Assembly (NCBI GenBank): GCA_963854735.1
Contig: OY978098.1
Span: forward strand, 558,001 to 622,000
Source: Marvania coccoides
Lineage: Eukaryota > Chlorophyta > Trebouxiophyceae > Chlorellales > Chlorellaceae
Length of the DNA: 64,000 nt
Direction: 5' to 3'
Shown here piece after piece: positions 14,851 to 25,065 of the stretch. The position numbers and the translations under genes were made by a program. Every line of letters starts with the position of its first letter. Within the stretch, counting starts at the first letter, position 1. Below the pieces are notes generated by a model, which was not told the DNA's origin, made no database searches, and was given only the letters and a program-made list of their open reading frames with translations.

Positions 14851-17800
14851 TCAGGTTATCGACGCCTCCTTGCGCACCACAAAGTAATCAACAACCTCCA
14901 GCTGCGCCTCCGGTGGCATGGCCGTCCGCAGGTATCCCTTCCTCCCTCCCCCGCCGCCACCACCCTCCGTCACAGGAATCCACCGAGAAGGCCACCTGGC
15001 ACGGTGCGGCTCCACCCCAGACCCTCCTCCCCCCGGTGCCTTCCACCTGGGGTCCTCCCGCCACTGCGTGGGCGTCTGATTCAGCCCCAGACTGTACACT
15101 TCTAGCTCACCAGTGCGGGTGACGTGCAACTTGAGGAAGCCCTTGTGGTGCTCGACCTGGAGGGCGGAGAAGGACTCGTCGTAGTGCACGTGCAGCCAGT
15201 TGCCGGAAACGTAGAGGTAGAGCCCGAAAATGAGACCCACGGTGGGCGTGGCCAGAACCTAAAGGGAGAAAGAAGGACAACTCAGGTAAAGGCAATAAAG
15301 AGTTGACGATGAAAATTTGGTTTTAAATGTTAGAGATCACGTATAGACAAGTGTGCACGCGTCCTGGGACAGCATCAAATGAATCTATAGCTGGGTGAAA
15401 TTCAACTGCGGCTTTCTTAATACGAGAATGTATAAAAACTCACCCAGAAGTAGAGCAGCACCCCGACGTAGTAGCCCAGCGTCTGTAGCCGGGTGAGCCC
15501 CGAGGCCGCCCCTGCTGCGGCGCACATGGCAGTGCGGGAAACAGCGATGGCTTCAGGAACATCAAAGAGGGCAAACGCCCACTTAATGGCGTTGGGATAG
15601 ACGCCCAGGGTCAATGTAGACAGTGCGCTTTTGACCCCGGCAGGGTCTGGGAAGTGCTGCGCCTCAAAAGAGCGGTACCAGCGGTACAGACTGTGGTAGC
15701 CATCTTTGCCTACTCCCTCATACCGCATTACGGTCTCTACGCCCAGCTCCAAGAGGAGCAGGAGCGCGATGGCGGCGGAAAGATGCACCGCGGCGTGCGC
15801 TGCGGCGTAGGCCAGCTGGGCAGGGGCGCCGCCGAGGCGGGCACGCACTGCCAGCGCGAATCCGCGGTATTCTGGCTTGCGGCGGGCGGCAGGGGAGATG
15901 CCTGTGACATGCCATTGGAATGCGTGATGAAAATGGTAAAAAATAAACTTAATTGTTGATTTACTGTGCCACATGGCAAATACTTGCATACTTAGCATAA
16001 TATTGAACAGGAGAAAGAAAAGAAGCTCTTTCTTCTTCTTGATGGCTATGAAATACAAGAAAGATGACGTGCGTACCTGATATGGCGCCCACCCCGCCTG
16101 TTTTCGCAAACCCGAGAGTCACCAGGAACAGAACAGCCACCGCAGCCAGCGAGACATAACTGGAGGCAAAAATCTCAGCCAGGGTGTCCACTCCCGCAGT
16201 GCCCAGGATCTTCACACCCTCCCACACGCTGTGCGCGTCCAGCACCGCCGCTATCCCGGAGCAGCGAGGCAGTACCGACACTACAAGCAGGTAATAAAAA
16301 ACACCGCCGATGATGTCAAAACGAGAGTTCACGTGGCGGAACGCGTGCAAATTGGACCGCCCCAGCTTCAGGGACTGCTGGGGGGAGGGGAACGATGCCT
16401 GGCAGCGGTACTCTCCCCCTGCAGGGCGCGGCTGCTGTGGCGGGTTCTCTGCGGCAAGGCGGTGCAGGCTGAGGCTGGATTCGCTGGCAAAGGTGCGACG
16501 GTTGAGGCGCGAAGGAGCGCCGGCGGTAGTGGAAGGGGGTGGGGGCCGCACGTACATGGGTCCTGCCGCTGGGTCGTGCTCTGGGCGGAAGCGCGAGTAG
16601 GAAAACACGTGCCTGCGAAAAACCAGAAAAAAGAAACCCATTTCTAATTCATAGAACAATAAAACATACAAATAAATTTCAAAATGAAAAAAGAGTCGTA
16701 TTGTTCATTTCAGCACCAACAGCGTCTTGAAAAATGAAAATTCTAGATTTTATTCAAGTTTTTTCTTCTTCCATCAAAACTTACGTCGGGTGCAGGAAGG
16801 CCCCGCCGCTGCCACACACCACCAAGTGCTCAGGGTCTGTCAACATCCACCCAGGGGGAGCTGCCTCCCACTCCCCATCCGCAGAGTGCCCAGAAATCGA
16901 ACCAGGCCCTCGCCGAGGCAGCGCCCCGCCACCGCCTCCTCCTGCTGCTCCTCCATCCGAGCCGGTTCCAGGGGCACCAGGGGCGCTGTTGGTAGCGCCT
17001 AGGCGCGGGGTGCGCACCCGTAGGCCCGACCACCACTTGGACTGGCTTGAGTGAGTGGAAGGCGAGCCGCCCAGGGGCGTCTGGGACTGCTGCTGCTGGT
17101 CAGCGACCAAAAGAAGGCCTGATGGTGTTCGCAGCAGGCCGCGGGCGCCATTAGCGGTGGGCGGGGAGGTGGTGGCGTTGATGCCGCCCATGGGGATGGG
17201 CAGAGAAGGCGAGGAGCCGAGGGGTGAGGTGAAAGCGGGAGGGGAGGTGCCCAGCAGCGGAGACAAAACGTCGCCGCCGTCAGAACCGCCGCTGAGAATC
17301 GACCCTGCTTCTCCTCCGTTGCCCTCATCGTCGCTGGTGCCTGAAGGCTGCAGGAACGGCGCGGGCTGCGGCGGCAGGCTGCCAGCCAAAGCCCCGCTGA
17401 GACCGCCGCCACCGCCGCCGCTGCTGCCACCGTTGCCTGGCCAGGCGCCCGCTGGGGATGCTGCGCTGGTGGGAGATGCTCCCGCCGCCGTGCGCATGCC
17501 CTTCAACCGGTTCAGCAGGCTCTGGTGGAGCTGCCCAGGGGGCTGCGGCGCAAAGGCCGGCAGTGGCGTGGGGCAGCGACTGGACGTGGGAGAGCCGCCA
17601 GCCACCGGAGAGCCTCCTGCCGGGGTAGAAAGCTCAGAGGCAGGGGGGCTGATGCCTCCAGGCACCCCCAAGCTGTCCCCCTCTTTAGGGTAGGGCTTGA
17701 AGGTGTGGCGCATGTAGAAATGGAGGTCGCCGGCGAGGTGCAGGCGGGCGCGCCCCCGCAGCGGCCCCCGCAGCAGCTGCCGCAGGTTCTTGCCCTCGTG

Positions 17801-20622
17801 CCGCCCCCAGAACCAGTTGATGAGCCACCAGGGGGCGTGCGACACCACGATGGCCGCGTCCCCTGGCTCCATTCTTTCTTCGGCGATTCTTGCAAAATAC
17901 CGGTACTGCGCCATGTCCAGGTCATCAACCAGCGCCAGATCCAGCGCAAACAGCCACCACCCCTGAGGCAGCCGCAGCGCGTAATACGACTGCAGGAAGA
18001 AAAATGTAACACAATTAGAACATGAATTAGAACATGAATTAGAACATGAATTAGAAATGAGAATAAGACCAAAGCAATTGTCATTTTTATACGGTTGGAA
18101 TCAGAAAAAGTAGTAGAATACGGCGCACATGTGCTTTCTTACCTTTTCCTGCGGCAGCAACCACCCTCCGATCCAACCCTTGTGCACCACATGCCGCGTG
18201 TATGTCTCCAGCCCGTCAATCCAGTCATGGTTGCCAGGGATGAAGAACGCAGTCGGTCCATCGTACACCCGCAGCGCCCCCGCCTTGCGGCAGGCGTGGC
18301 ACACCCCAGCAGGCCCGTCTGCCGCCGCACCCGCCGCTGCCGCAGCCGCAACAGCCCCGCAGCGGCAGCCCTCCTGTTCTCCAGCCACCCAGTACTCCAA
18401 CGGCAGATCTGGCTTTGTCACGACAAGATTGCCGGGGTGGATGTGCCGTGGGGGCGGCAGCGCGTCTTGGTAAGGCCCCCACAGCCGCTGCTCGTAGGTT
18501 TCATCGGTTGGGTTGGGGTACGCCAAATCTCCGCCGTGAACTAGGCAGGTGGCACGCGGCAGCACCCGTGGCGCGCCTCCCACGTGCGAATGCCCTGCTG
18601 CAGCTGCCATTTCTTTGGGCACTTCCACCGTAACGTGAGGGGCAGCCAAGCAGCGGGCGATGGAGTAAGTGGAGTCCCCGCCGTCCCCTGTATCAGCGCA
18701 AAAGTCAATCCAAGCCTCCTCCTGGTCCGCCAAATGCTCGTACGTAAAGCCGTCGCCGTCGTGGGGCGGCGCGGCACCGCCGCAGGCGGCAGAGCCCCCC
18801 GCGCCGCCTGCGCCGGCAGCGGTGGCTGCCTGCAGCGTGCGCTGGTCGAAGCGCCCCAAGAAGACTTTGACGGAGACTAGGAGGTCGAAGAGGGTTTTGA
18901 TGAGATCGGCGGAGGTGCCAGAGTACCACGGAAACATGGGAAGAAATGAAGGAGAAGGGGCGTCAGGGGCCAGCCTCACACCCACCCCAGCTGTGACGTC
19001 TGGATCGCCCACTCCTAGATTAAGGTAATGGAAGAAAAACGTTTTAATTTTAAAATAGGGTATCATCTTGTTTGGAGGGGGGGGGGGGGGGGGGGAATGG
19101 CAGGCAAAAAAAAACAAAAAACTTCAACAACTGTTCAATGAAATTCCGGGGAATGGATTGGATAAAACGGGTGGTGCAGTATATACCTTGCACGGGGGTG
19201 GCATCATCCACGCCATCGATGGTGGGCGTCGCCGACAGTCCGATCCCGAAATCGTCTCTGAAGAGCAGCGCTGATGCCGCCCGCAACCCCACCTGCTCTA
19301 GCGCATGAGGGCTCCACAACGAGCCCACAGAAGACACCGTCTTCAAGATAGCATCCAGTCCTATGCCCCTGCTGGTGGAGCGGCTGAACGGGGCCAGGGA
19401 TGCGTAGCTTTCTGCTGCGGAGCGGGATCGAGATCGGGGGCGGTCTGTGGAGGGGTACTCAGCGCTGCGACGGCGGCGCAGGCGGTGTGTCTGTCGGGAA
19501 GACGCTAGGAGATCTACAAAATATGTAACGGTGAGAAGAATGAGCTTAGAAGCTCGGAGAAATAGCAATAAATGATTGAATGCAATGGTCTAGTGCAATG
19601 GTCTAGATATGCATAGTGCCGTGTCTCTCTTGCCTCTTCGGTCTCCCACAGAGTAGGCTGAGCTGGCCGCAGCGCCCGCCGCGTAGTCCGCTGCAGAAAA
19701 AAATAGAAGAAAAGGCAAAAGTATTTTAGGTACCCCACTCCAAATAATCTACAACTGGAGAAAGAAGGGGAAAAAGTTGTGTTAGCTTACCGAGGCTGTT
19801 GGCCACAAACATCACAAACATCGTGAGCCACGCGGTAAATACTGGCGAAATGGCCGCCTGGGTCCCTCCCGCCAGGCCGACAGCAGCAGCTGTTGGAGTA
19901 TTAGCTTCCCCGCCGCCTCCTGGCGCTCCTGCCGCCGCAGCGGTCGCATTGGCGCCGCCCTCGCCGTACAACACCCACCCTGAGAAGGTGGGGTGGCGCA
20001 CCGCAGAGAGGGGTCGCAACCACCTGTGGCAGACCGCAGCACGCACCGCATCCGTGCCCCCGATTTCAGGCCCAGCGTTGCCGCACAAAGAGTAGTATGT
20101 AGAGCAAGCAATGGCCAGGCTCATGGAGTTGAGCACCACGGTTGTGAACACGTCCATGGCGCGCGAGTTTCTGTGCAAAAGGCGCGGGTGCAGCAGGCGG
20201 AAGGCGACCGCCCCGCTGTGGGCGGCACACAGCGCCCCCAGCATGACCAGGGACAAAAGAAAGACGGTGAGCAACATGGAGACGTCGGCCTTGACGTCGA
20301 TGCCGAGGGAGTCGAGCGATGGGAGGTGGTAGAACACGGCGCAGCACAGCCACACCGCGTAGATCGTTCCCCAGTTGATGGTGCCGTGGGCGGCAGAGCC
20401 AAGGCGGCGACGAATGAGGGGGCGGGTGTACCAGTAGGCGAAGGCGCACATTGCGCCGTACAGGTAAAACCATTTTTTGTTGATAGAGTAGCGCTGCACG
20501 ATGCTCTGCGTGCTGTCGTAGAAGATGCAGGCAGCGGCCGCGAGGGCGGTCAGGTAAAAAGCCCACTGGGTGTGCCGGAACCGTACCGGGGCGTCGTCAT
20601 AGTGCCGGCGCATGGTGTTCAT
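14851..20622 (-). CDS. Multi-pass membrane calcineurin-like metallophosphoesterase (At4g23000-like)
   Basis: Nine exons, 19791-20622, 19734-19754, 19634-19690, 19187-19513, 18143-19014, 16785-17989, 16077-16612, 15444-15901 and 14851-15258, give 1571 residues. An N-terminal block of membrane helices is followed by MFPWYSGTSADLIKTLFDLL, then phosphoesterase metal motifs DTGDGGDSTYS, HGGDLAYPNP, PGNHDWIDG, VVSHAPWW and AGDLHFYMRH, then CGSGGAFLHPTHVFS, a second block of helices and the C-terminal LYVSGNWLHVHYDE. Order and wording follow the plant family typified by At4g23000, about 1010 residues; substrate unknown. Here the domain is enlarged: about 260 Ser/Gly/Pro-rich residues separate AGDLHFYMRH from CGSGGAF, and an insert before PGNHDW carries CRC and CHAC. 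Exon 2 has 21 bases. Intron 3 begins GC. Confidence 0.87.
18013..18056. repeat. 12-base tandem repeat in an intron
   Basis: The unit AATTAGAACATG occurs three times in a row, with a partial fourth copy, inside the fifth intron of the phosphoesterase gene. It is a simple minisatellite with no spacer structure and no sign of function. Confidence 0.85.
19077..19095. repeat. Poly-G tract of 19 bases in an intron
   Basis: A run of G on the plus strand, so poly-C in the transcript of the phosphoesterase gene, within the intron 19015-19186. Such runs recur in this window (33904-33931 and 36488-36501) and are prone to length error or polymorphism. Confidence 0.85.
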
Positions 20623-21347
20623 GTGTTTGTCGACGCTGTCGCTGCAGGCATTGTCCGGGAGGCGAGACTCAAAGGAGCACCAATCGAATTTTCAGATCGG
20701 CCCGTGTACTCTCCTCTGAAGCATTTTCATTCTCTGCGATAACGATGCATATTAAATTTCAATTACATCTTTTAATTTTTTATACCCTTTGCTCCTCCGC
20801 GACTCTTGAGGTTTTAAATGGCTCTGGCGACAGCCTTGACGGAATATTTTTGGTGTCGGATTTCTGGGCTATGTTCTGAGCGCGTTCTGGCTAGCAATGC
20901 TGCCTTACTGCCCATTGGTGCATCCCTAGCCTATCTTGGCAAGAGAAGGAGCATCCCAGCTACTTGCCGCCATGTTCTGTCTGCTGTTCCAGTTCATTTT
21001 GAGACTGTACTCAGGTTACAGACATATCGGACATAAAAAAAAAGACCATCAAATGTTGGAACAATACCGCCGAAGCTGGCCACAAGGGGAACTGATGACT
21101 AATAGCACAGAGTGGGTTTAATTCCGCCAGAAGAGATAAACTCGCTCTACAAGAATGGCAGGAATGCAGGCTCTCAGAGTCTGTCCAAAATGAATCGTGT
21201 GTTAAAAAAGAAAAGAGTAAATAGCAGGGATAGAAGGAATGCTCGCTCGGACACTGCACGTTTACAGGGAGGGCGAAAATCACTCGGGGGAGGCTACGGA
21301 AAAATTTAAAAATTATTGAAACCCTTTTTCAAAAATTGGTGCTTGTT
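20623..21347. other. Spacer between the phosphoesterase promoter and LHCII gene 1
   Basis: About 725 bases with the presumed promoter of the phosphoesterase gene (minus, start at 20622) and the 3' UTR of LHCII gene 1 (minus, stop at 21348). I see no gene, RNA or repeat in it. Confidence 0.35.
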
Positions 21348-22456
21348 TAGTTGCCGGGCACCTGCGGAGGAAATGAAATGATGGCGAGGGGTTAGAAATA
21401 TTCGATACTGGTATATATAAAAATGTGAATTAAAAAAGTCGGAAATTTTGGTTCTGACAAGGTGACTTACAAACTTGGTGGCGGACGCGAATCCGTTGTT
21501 CACCAGGGGGTTGTCCAGGTGGTCGGCCAGGTTCTCGAGGGGGCCCTTGCCGGTGACAATGGCCTGGACGAAGAATCCAAACATGGAGAACATGGCGAGG
21601 CGGCCATTCTTGATCTCCTTGACCTTGAGCTCGGCGAACGCGTCGGGGTCGTCAGCCAGGCCCAGGGGGTCGAACGCCTCTCCGGGGTAGAGCGCGTCCA
21701 GGCCCTCGCCGGCGGGGCCGCCGTTGACGCGGTAGCCCTCGATGAGGCCCATGAGCACAACCTGGGTGAGCAGGGTGGCGGTGATGGACTGGGCGTGGAT
21801 CAGGGCGGGGTTGCCCAGGTAGTCCAGGCCACCGTCGGAGAAGATGGAGGCGCCGGCCTTGAACCAGGTGGCGGCGTCGCCGAACTCAACGGCGCCGTTG
21901 CGCTGCAGCAGCTCGGGGGTGACGCAGCCCAGGGCGCCGAGCATGGCCCACCGGGCGTGGATCACCTCGAGCTCGCGGTAGCGGGCAAAGGTCTCGGGGT
22001 CGGCGGACAGGCCGGCGGTGTCCCAGCCGTAGTCTCCGGGGTACTCGCCCTTCAGGTAGGTGGGGGGCACGGTGAAGGGGCCAAGGAACTTGGCGCGGTC
22101 GGCGCCGTAGAACTCGGCGCGGGCCGCGACGTTGCGGGAGGCCTGCAGAGAAGAAGTGAGGGAAGAAGCAGGGAAGGGGGTGAGTGGGATTGTGTCAATG
22201 CAATGTGCACGTTGGGTGACGATGAGGAATGGCCAAAAGAGCGAGATTTGTCAGTGGATAGGGGTGGGTCGATCGAGATACGCAACAAGATCAAACGAGG
22301 GGATGCGTACGCGAGAAGCGCGTGCGCGCAATTGGTGTATACGCATGAGAACAAGATCAAGCAGGAGAGACCAACAGGTGAGAGAACTGTATCAGACAAA
22401 CATAATTCTATAAAACTTACCACCGGCCTGGTTGCGCGGATCATAGAGGTCTGCAT
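21348..22456 (-). CDS. Major light-harvesting chlorophyll a/b-binding protein (LHCII), gene 1
   Basis: Exons 22421-22456, 21471-22142 and 21348-21362 give 240 residues. Seen: [20 protein letters not shown], the first helix motif [17 protein letters not shown], the second-helix region ending [28 protein letters not shown] and the third helix [20 protein letters not shown], with the Glu-Arg pairs that bind chlorophyll and bridge helices 1 and 3. It matches the major trimeric LHCII (Lhcbm) of green algae, the photosystem II antenna. Exon 1 encodes a 12-residue start ([12 protein letters not shown]) that begins the transit peptide. The last exon is only 15 bases (VPGN and stop) and is absent as a separate exon from gene 2. 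Codons are almost all C- or G-ending, as in very highly expressed genes. Confidence 0.95.
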
Positions 22457-23572
22457 ATTGGATTTAGTTGATTTGTGGAGAAAATGAAGATTAATTAATT
22501 AATTAATGCTGAAATAGAGCTTTTTATTTTGTTCTTTGGGAACACGCAATCCCACCTCATCTTTCCACCACCTTGATTTTGGGCTGCCTGGATCTTAATC
22601 ATTTCAAAGGAGACGGTGGCTGTTGTGCTGAGGTAAGTAGGTGGGCGTGTTTGGTAAAGGATATTGGCTCCTCCATATCTTCAGCCTTGAGCTACTATCA
22701 GAATGCCGGGGCAGTAGCCAGCAGCACCTGCGGCAACTCTATCCTCCTCTGGATCCCTTGCTTACACCGCTATGCTAGCCTCTGCAGCAAAATGAGGCAT
22801 CGGTTGCAGTTACACTCTCCCTCTTCTCCCTCTTCATTTCCAGCCGTCTCTTCAACTTTTCAGCAAGAGCAACCTTCATTACGAGGGCTACGCTTGTGCA
22901 TGTTCATATATATATATATGGAAAGCCCACCTTGCGCTTTGCTTGCTTTCTTCATCGATATCTTCCTCGCGCAATATTTCTGGAAACGGCATGCTAAGAG
23001 TTCAGCATTGACTGGCAGCAGCTTGTGGATCCTCTGCGGCACTGCCTTTGAATCGCAGCATGTTACAATCAGCCCTTCTACCGCTCAATCATCATCGAAG
23101 GCCAGAGCATCACACAGCTCTATGTGAAAAAAATCATGTATTTGTCGCCTGCCAGCAAATGCTTTGGATAACACCGCCGGAGCTCACAAACTCAGGAAAG
23201 AAGAAATTTTATTTAATTCTTTGAGATCTTCCTATTAAGGTATCTTTTACTAAGCGCAATGCTGGGCAAATTTTCTCCTATAAAATATTGCAGGGCAAGC
23301 GCAACGGGGGCGGCGGGCAGCGCTCTTCTCCGTCAGCAAAGCTAGCTCGTCAGGCATGGAGTGCCCCTAATATGTGCTTGCATGCGATATGCGAGTTGCA
23401 CATTCACAACTTTCGTGGAGGTCGTCGTCTCTTCTTTCCTCACTTTCTTTTCTCGAGCTTCTTGCGCTCAATCTCATGATCTTTTGGATAAATTTGTGCT
23501 ACTCGACAAAAAGGGCGTGCCCACGGTCCCAAAACTGTCTCATTCGCCCGAATTAGCAGCCAATCTTTCATC
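22457..23572. promoter_or_regulatory. Divergent promoter region of the LHCII gene pair
   Basis: About 1.1 kb between two head-to-head LHCII genes, so both promoters should lie here; this is assigned by position. It is much less GC-rich than the exons. A plus-strand frame of 184 codons (22573-23127) has mixed composition, no motif and no codon bias like the neighbours, and is not called. TA-rich stretches lie near 22905-22919 (tatatatatatat) and near 22490-22507 (ttaattaattaattaat). Confidence 0.5.
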
Positions 23573-24501
23573 ATGCAGAGCATTCGCATCACCAAGCCCA
23601 CCGTGGTAAGTAGAGATATATAGATTGCAAAAATGAAATCTTTGGCCATCCTTAGCATTTTGCGGGTTTGTTCAGCGTCTCCCGTCTCCTAATTCACGCT
23701 TCTTATGATCCACCCATCGTATTTCCTTGCATCCGCACGCACGATGTCGCGTGCCCCTCAAGGTTTAACACGTTCAATCATCCTTATCTCACCCCCAAAA
23801 AATCTTTCTCTCAGGCCTCCCGCAACGTCGCGGCCCGCGCCGAGTTCTACGGCGCCGACCGCGCCAAGTTCCTTGGCCCCTTCACCGTGCCCCCCACCTA
23901 CCTGAAGGGCGAGTACCCCGGAGACTACGGCTGGGACACCGCCGGCCTGTCCGCCGACCCCGAGACCTTTGCCCGCTACCGCGAGCTCGAGGTGATCCAC
24001 GCCCGGTGGGCCATGCTCGGCGCCCTGGGCTGCGTCACCCCCGAGCTGCTGCAGCGCAACGGCGCCGTTGAGTTCGGCGACGCCGCCACCTGGTTCAAGG
24101 CCGGCGCCTCCATCTTCTCCGACGGTGGCCTGGACTACCTGGGCAACCCCGCCCTGATCCACGCCCAGTCCATCACCGCCACCCTGCTCACCCAGGTTGT
24201 GCTCATGGGCCTCATCGAGGGCTACCGCGTCAACGGCGGCCCCGCCGGCGAGGGCCTGGACGCGCTCTACCCCGGAGAGGCGTTCGACCCCCTGGGCCTG
24301 GCTGACGACCCCGACGCGTTCGCCGAGCTCAAGGTCAAGGAGATCAAGAACGGCCGCCTCGCCATGTTCTCCATGTTTGGATTCTTCGTCCAGGCCATTG
24401 TCACCGGCAAGGGCCCCCTCGAGAACCTGGCCGACCACCTGGACAACCCCCTGGTGAACAACGGATTCGCGTCCGCCACCAAGTTCGTCCCCGGCAACTA
24501 G
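23573..24501 (+). CDS. Major light-harvesting chlorophyll a/b-binding protein (LHCII), gene 2
   Basis: Exons 23573-23605 and 23815-24501 give 239 residues. The second exon matches the main exon of gene 1 over 672 bases with two differences by eye, both synonymous (AAC for AAT, TTC for TTT). By contrast, exon 1 ([11 protein letters not shown]), the intron, the promoter and the 3' end differ from gene 1. The C terminus FVPGN is encoded without the intron that interrupts gene 1 at this point. Function is the same as gene 1: after import and removal of the transit peptide, insertion into thylakoids as three-helix antenna protein. The N-terminal trimer motif reads FYGADR where most LHCII have WYGPDR. 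Confidence 0.95.
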
Positions 24502-25065
24502 AAATCTCGAATTCGCCCCTTTCATTTAGATTTTTTTGGTACTGGGAGTTATCGGGCTGCTAACCTCCGGGCCCTGGCACGGTCATAACAACAGATTACG
24601 ATTGATTTTTCTCGCTGTTACGAGTATGCCAGTGTAATGAGATTTCATTTTATATTTTTTAAAGAGAAAGGTAGTAGTAATAGGGGAAACGGCAGGGAAG
24701 ATGTATTAAATGGTACGGACTGAACGCACAACTCAATGGGGTACTGTCCCACATAAAAAAATATTGGCCACCCAGCTTTCAAAAGTGATGTGATCTTCCC
24801 ACTGCGAGAGGCATGCTCTTTCTTCCTGGGCCATGACAAGAAAGGGGTCCCTCTTTTCACCCCAACTAAAGCTTTCGCAAGGATGTTGCGCTTGCTACTG
24901 TGCTGCTGCGCGCTGGGCAAAATTGTGTTATCATGCTTTTCCAAAGTTGAAAAAAAATGGATTTATTCGTTTTTATTATTCAGGTAAAGTATTTTTTTGC
25001 TGCTATTACAACACTCGCATTATACGCATATGTACCAAACCAAACACACGAAACGTTTCGGAAAT
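24502..25065. other. Convergent 3' spacer
   Basis: AT-rich sequence between the 3' ends of LHCII gene 2 (plus) and the XPD helicase gene (minus, stop at 25066). It contains both 3' UTRs. No gene or repeat was found. Confidence 0.35.

Noticed and set aside
17055..17693. Plus-strand frames of 212 and 166 codons opposite the phosphoesterase insert
   Set aside because: They mirror a GC-rich low-complexity coding exon and have no independent motif or splice context.
18013..18056. CRISPR-like array
   Set aside because: Units are 12 bases with no spacers, in an intron of a nuclear gene; a simple tandem repeat.
21462..22487. 341-codon frame antisense to LHCII gene 1 (and the 255-codon equivalent over gene 2)
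   Set aside because: A shadow of extreme GC bias at third positions; the sense strand encodes LHCII with full conservation.
22573..23127. 184-codon plus-strand open frame between the LHCII genes
   Set aside because: No motif, mixed amino-acid use unlike neighbouring genes, and it lies in the expected divergent promoter region.
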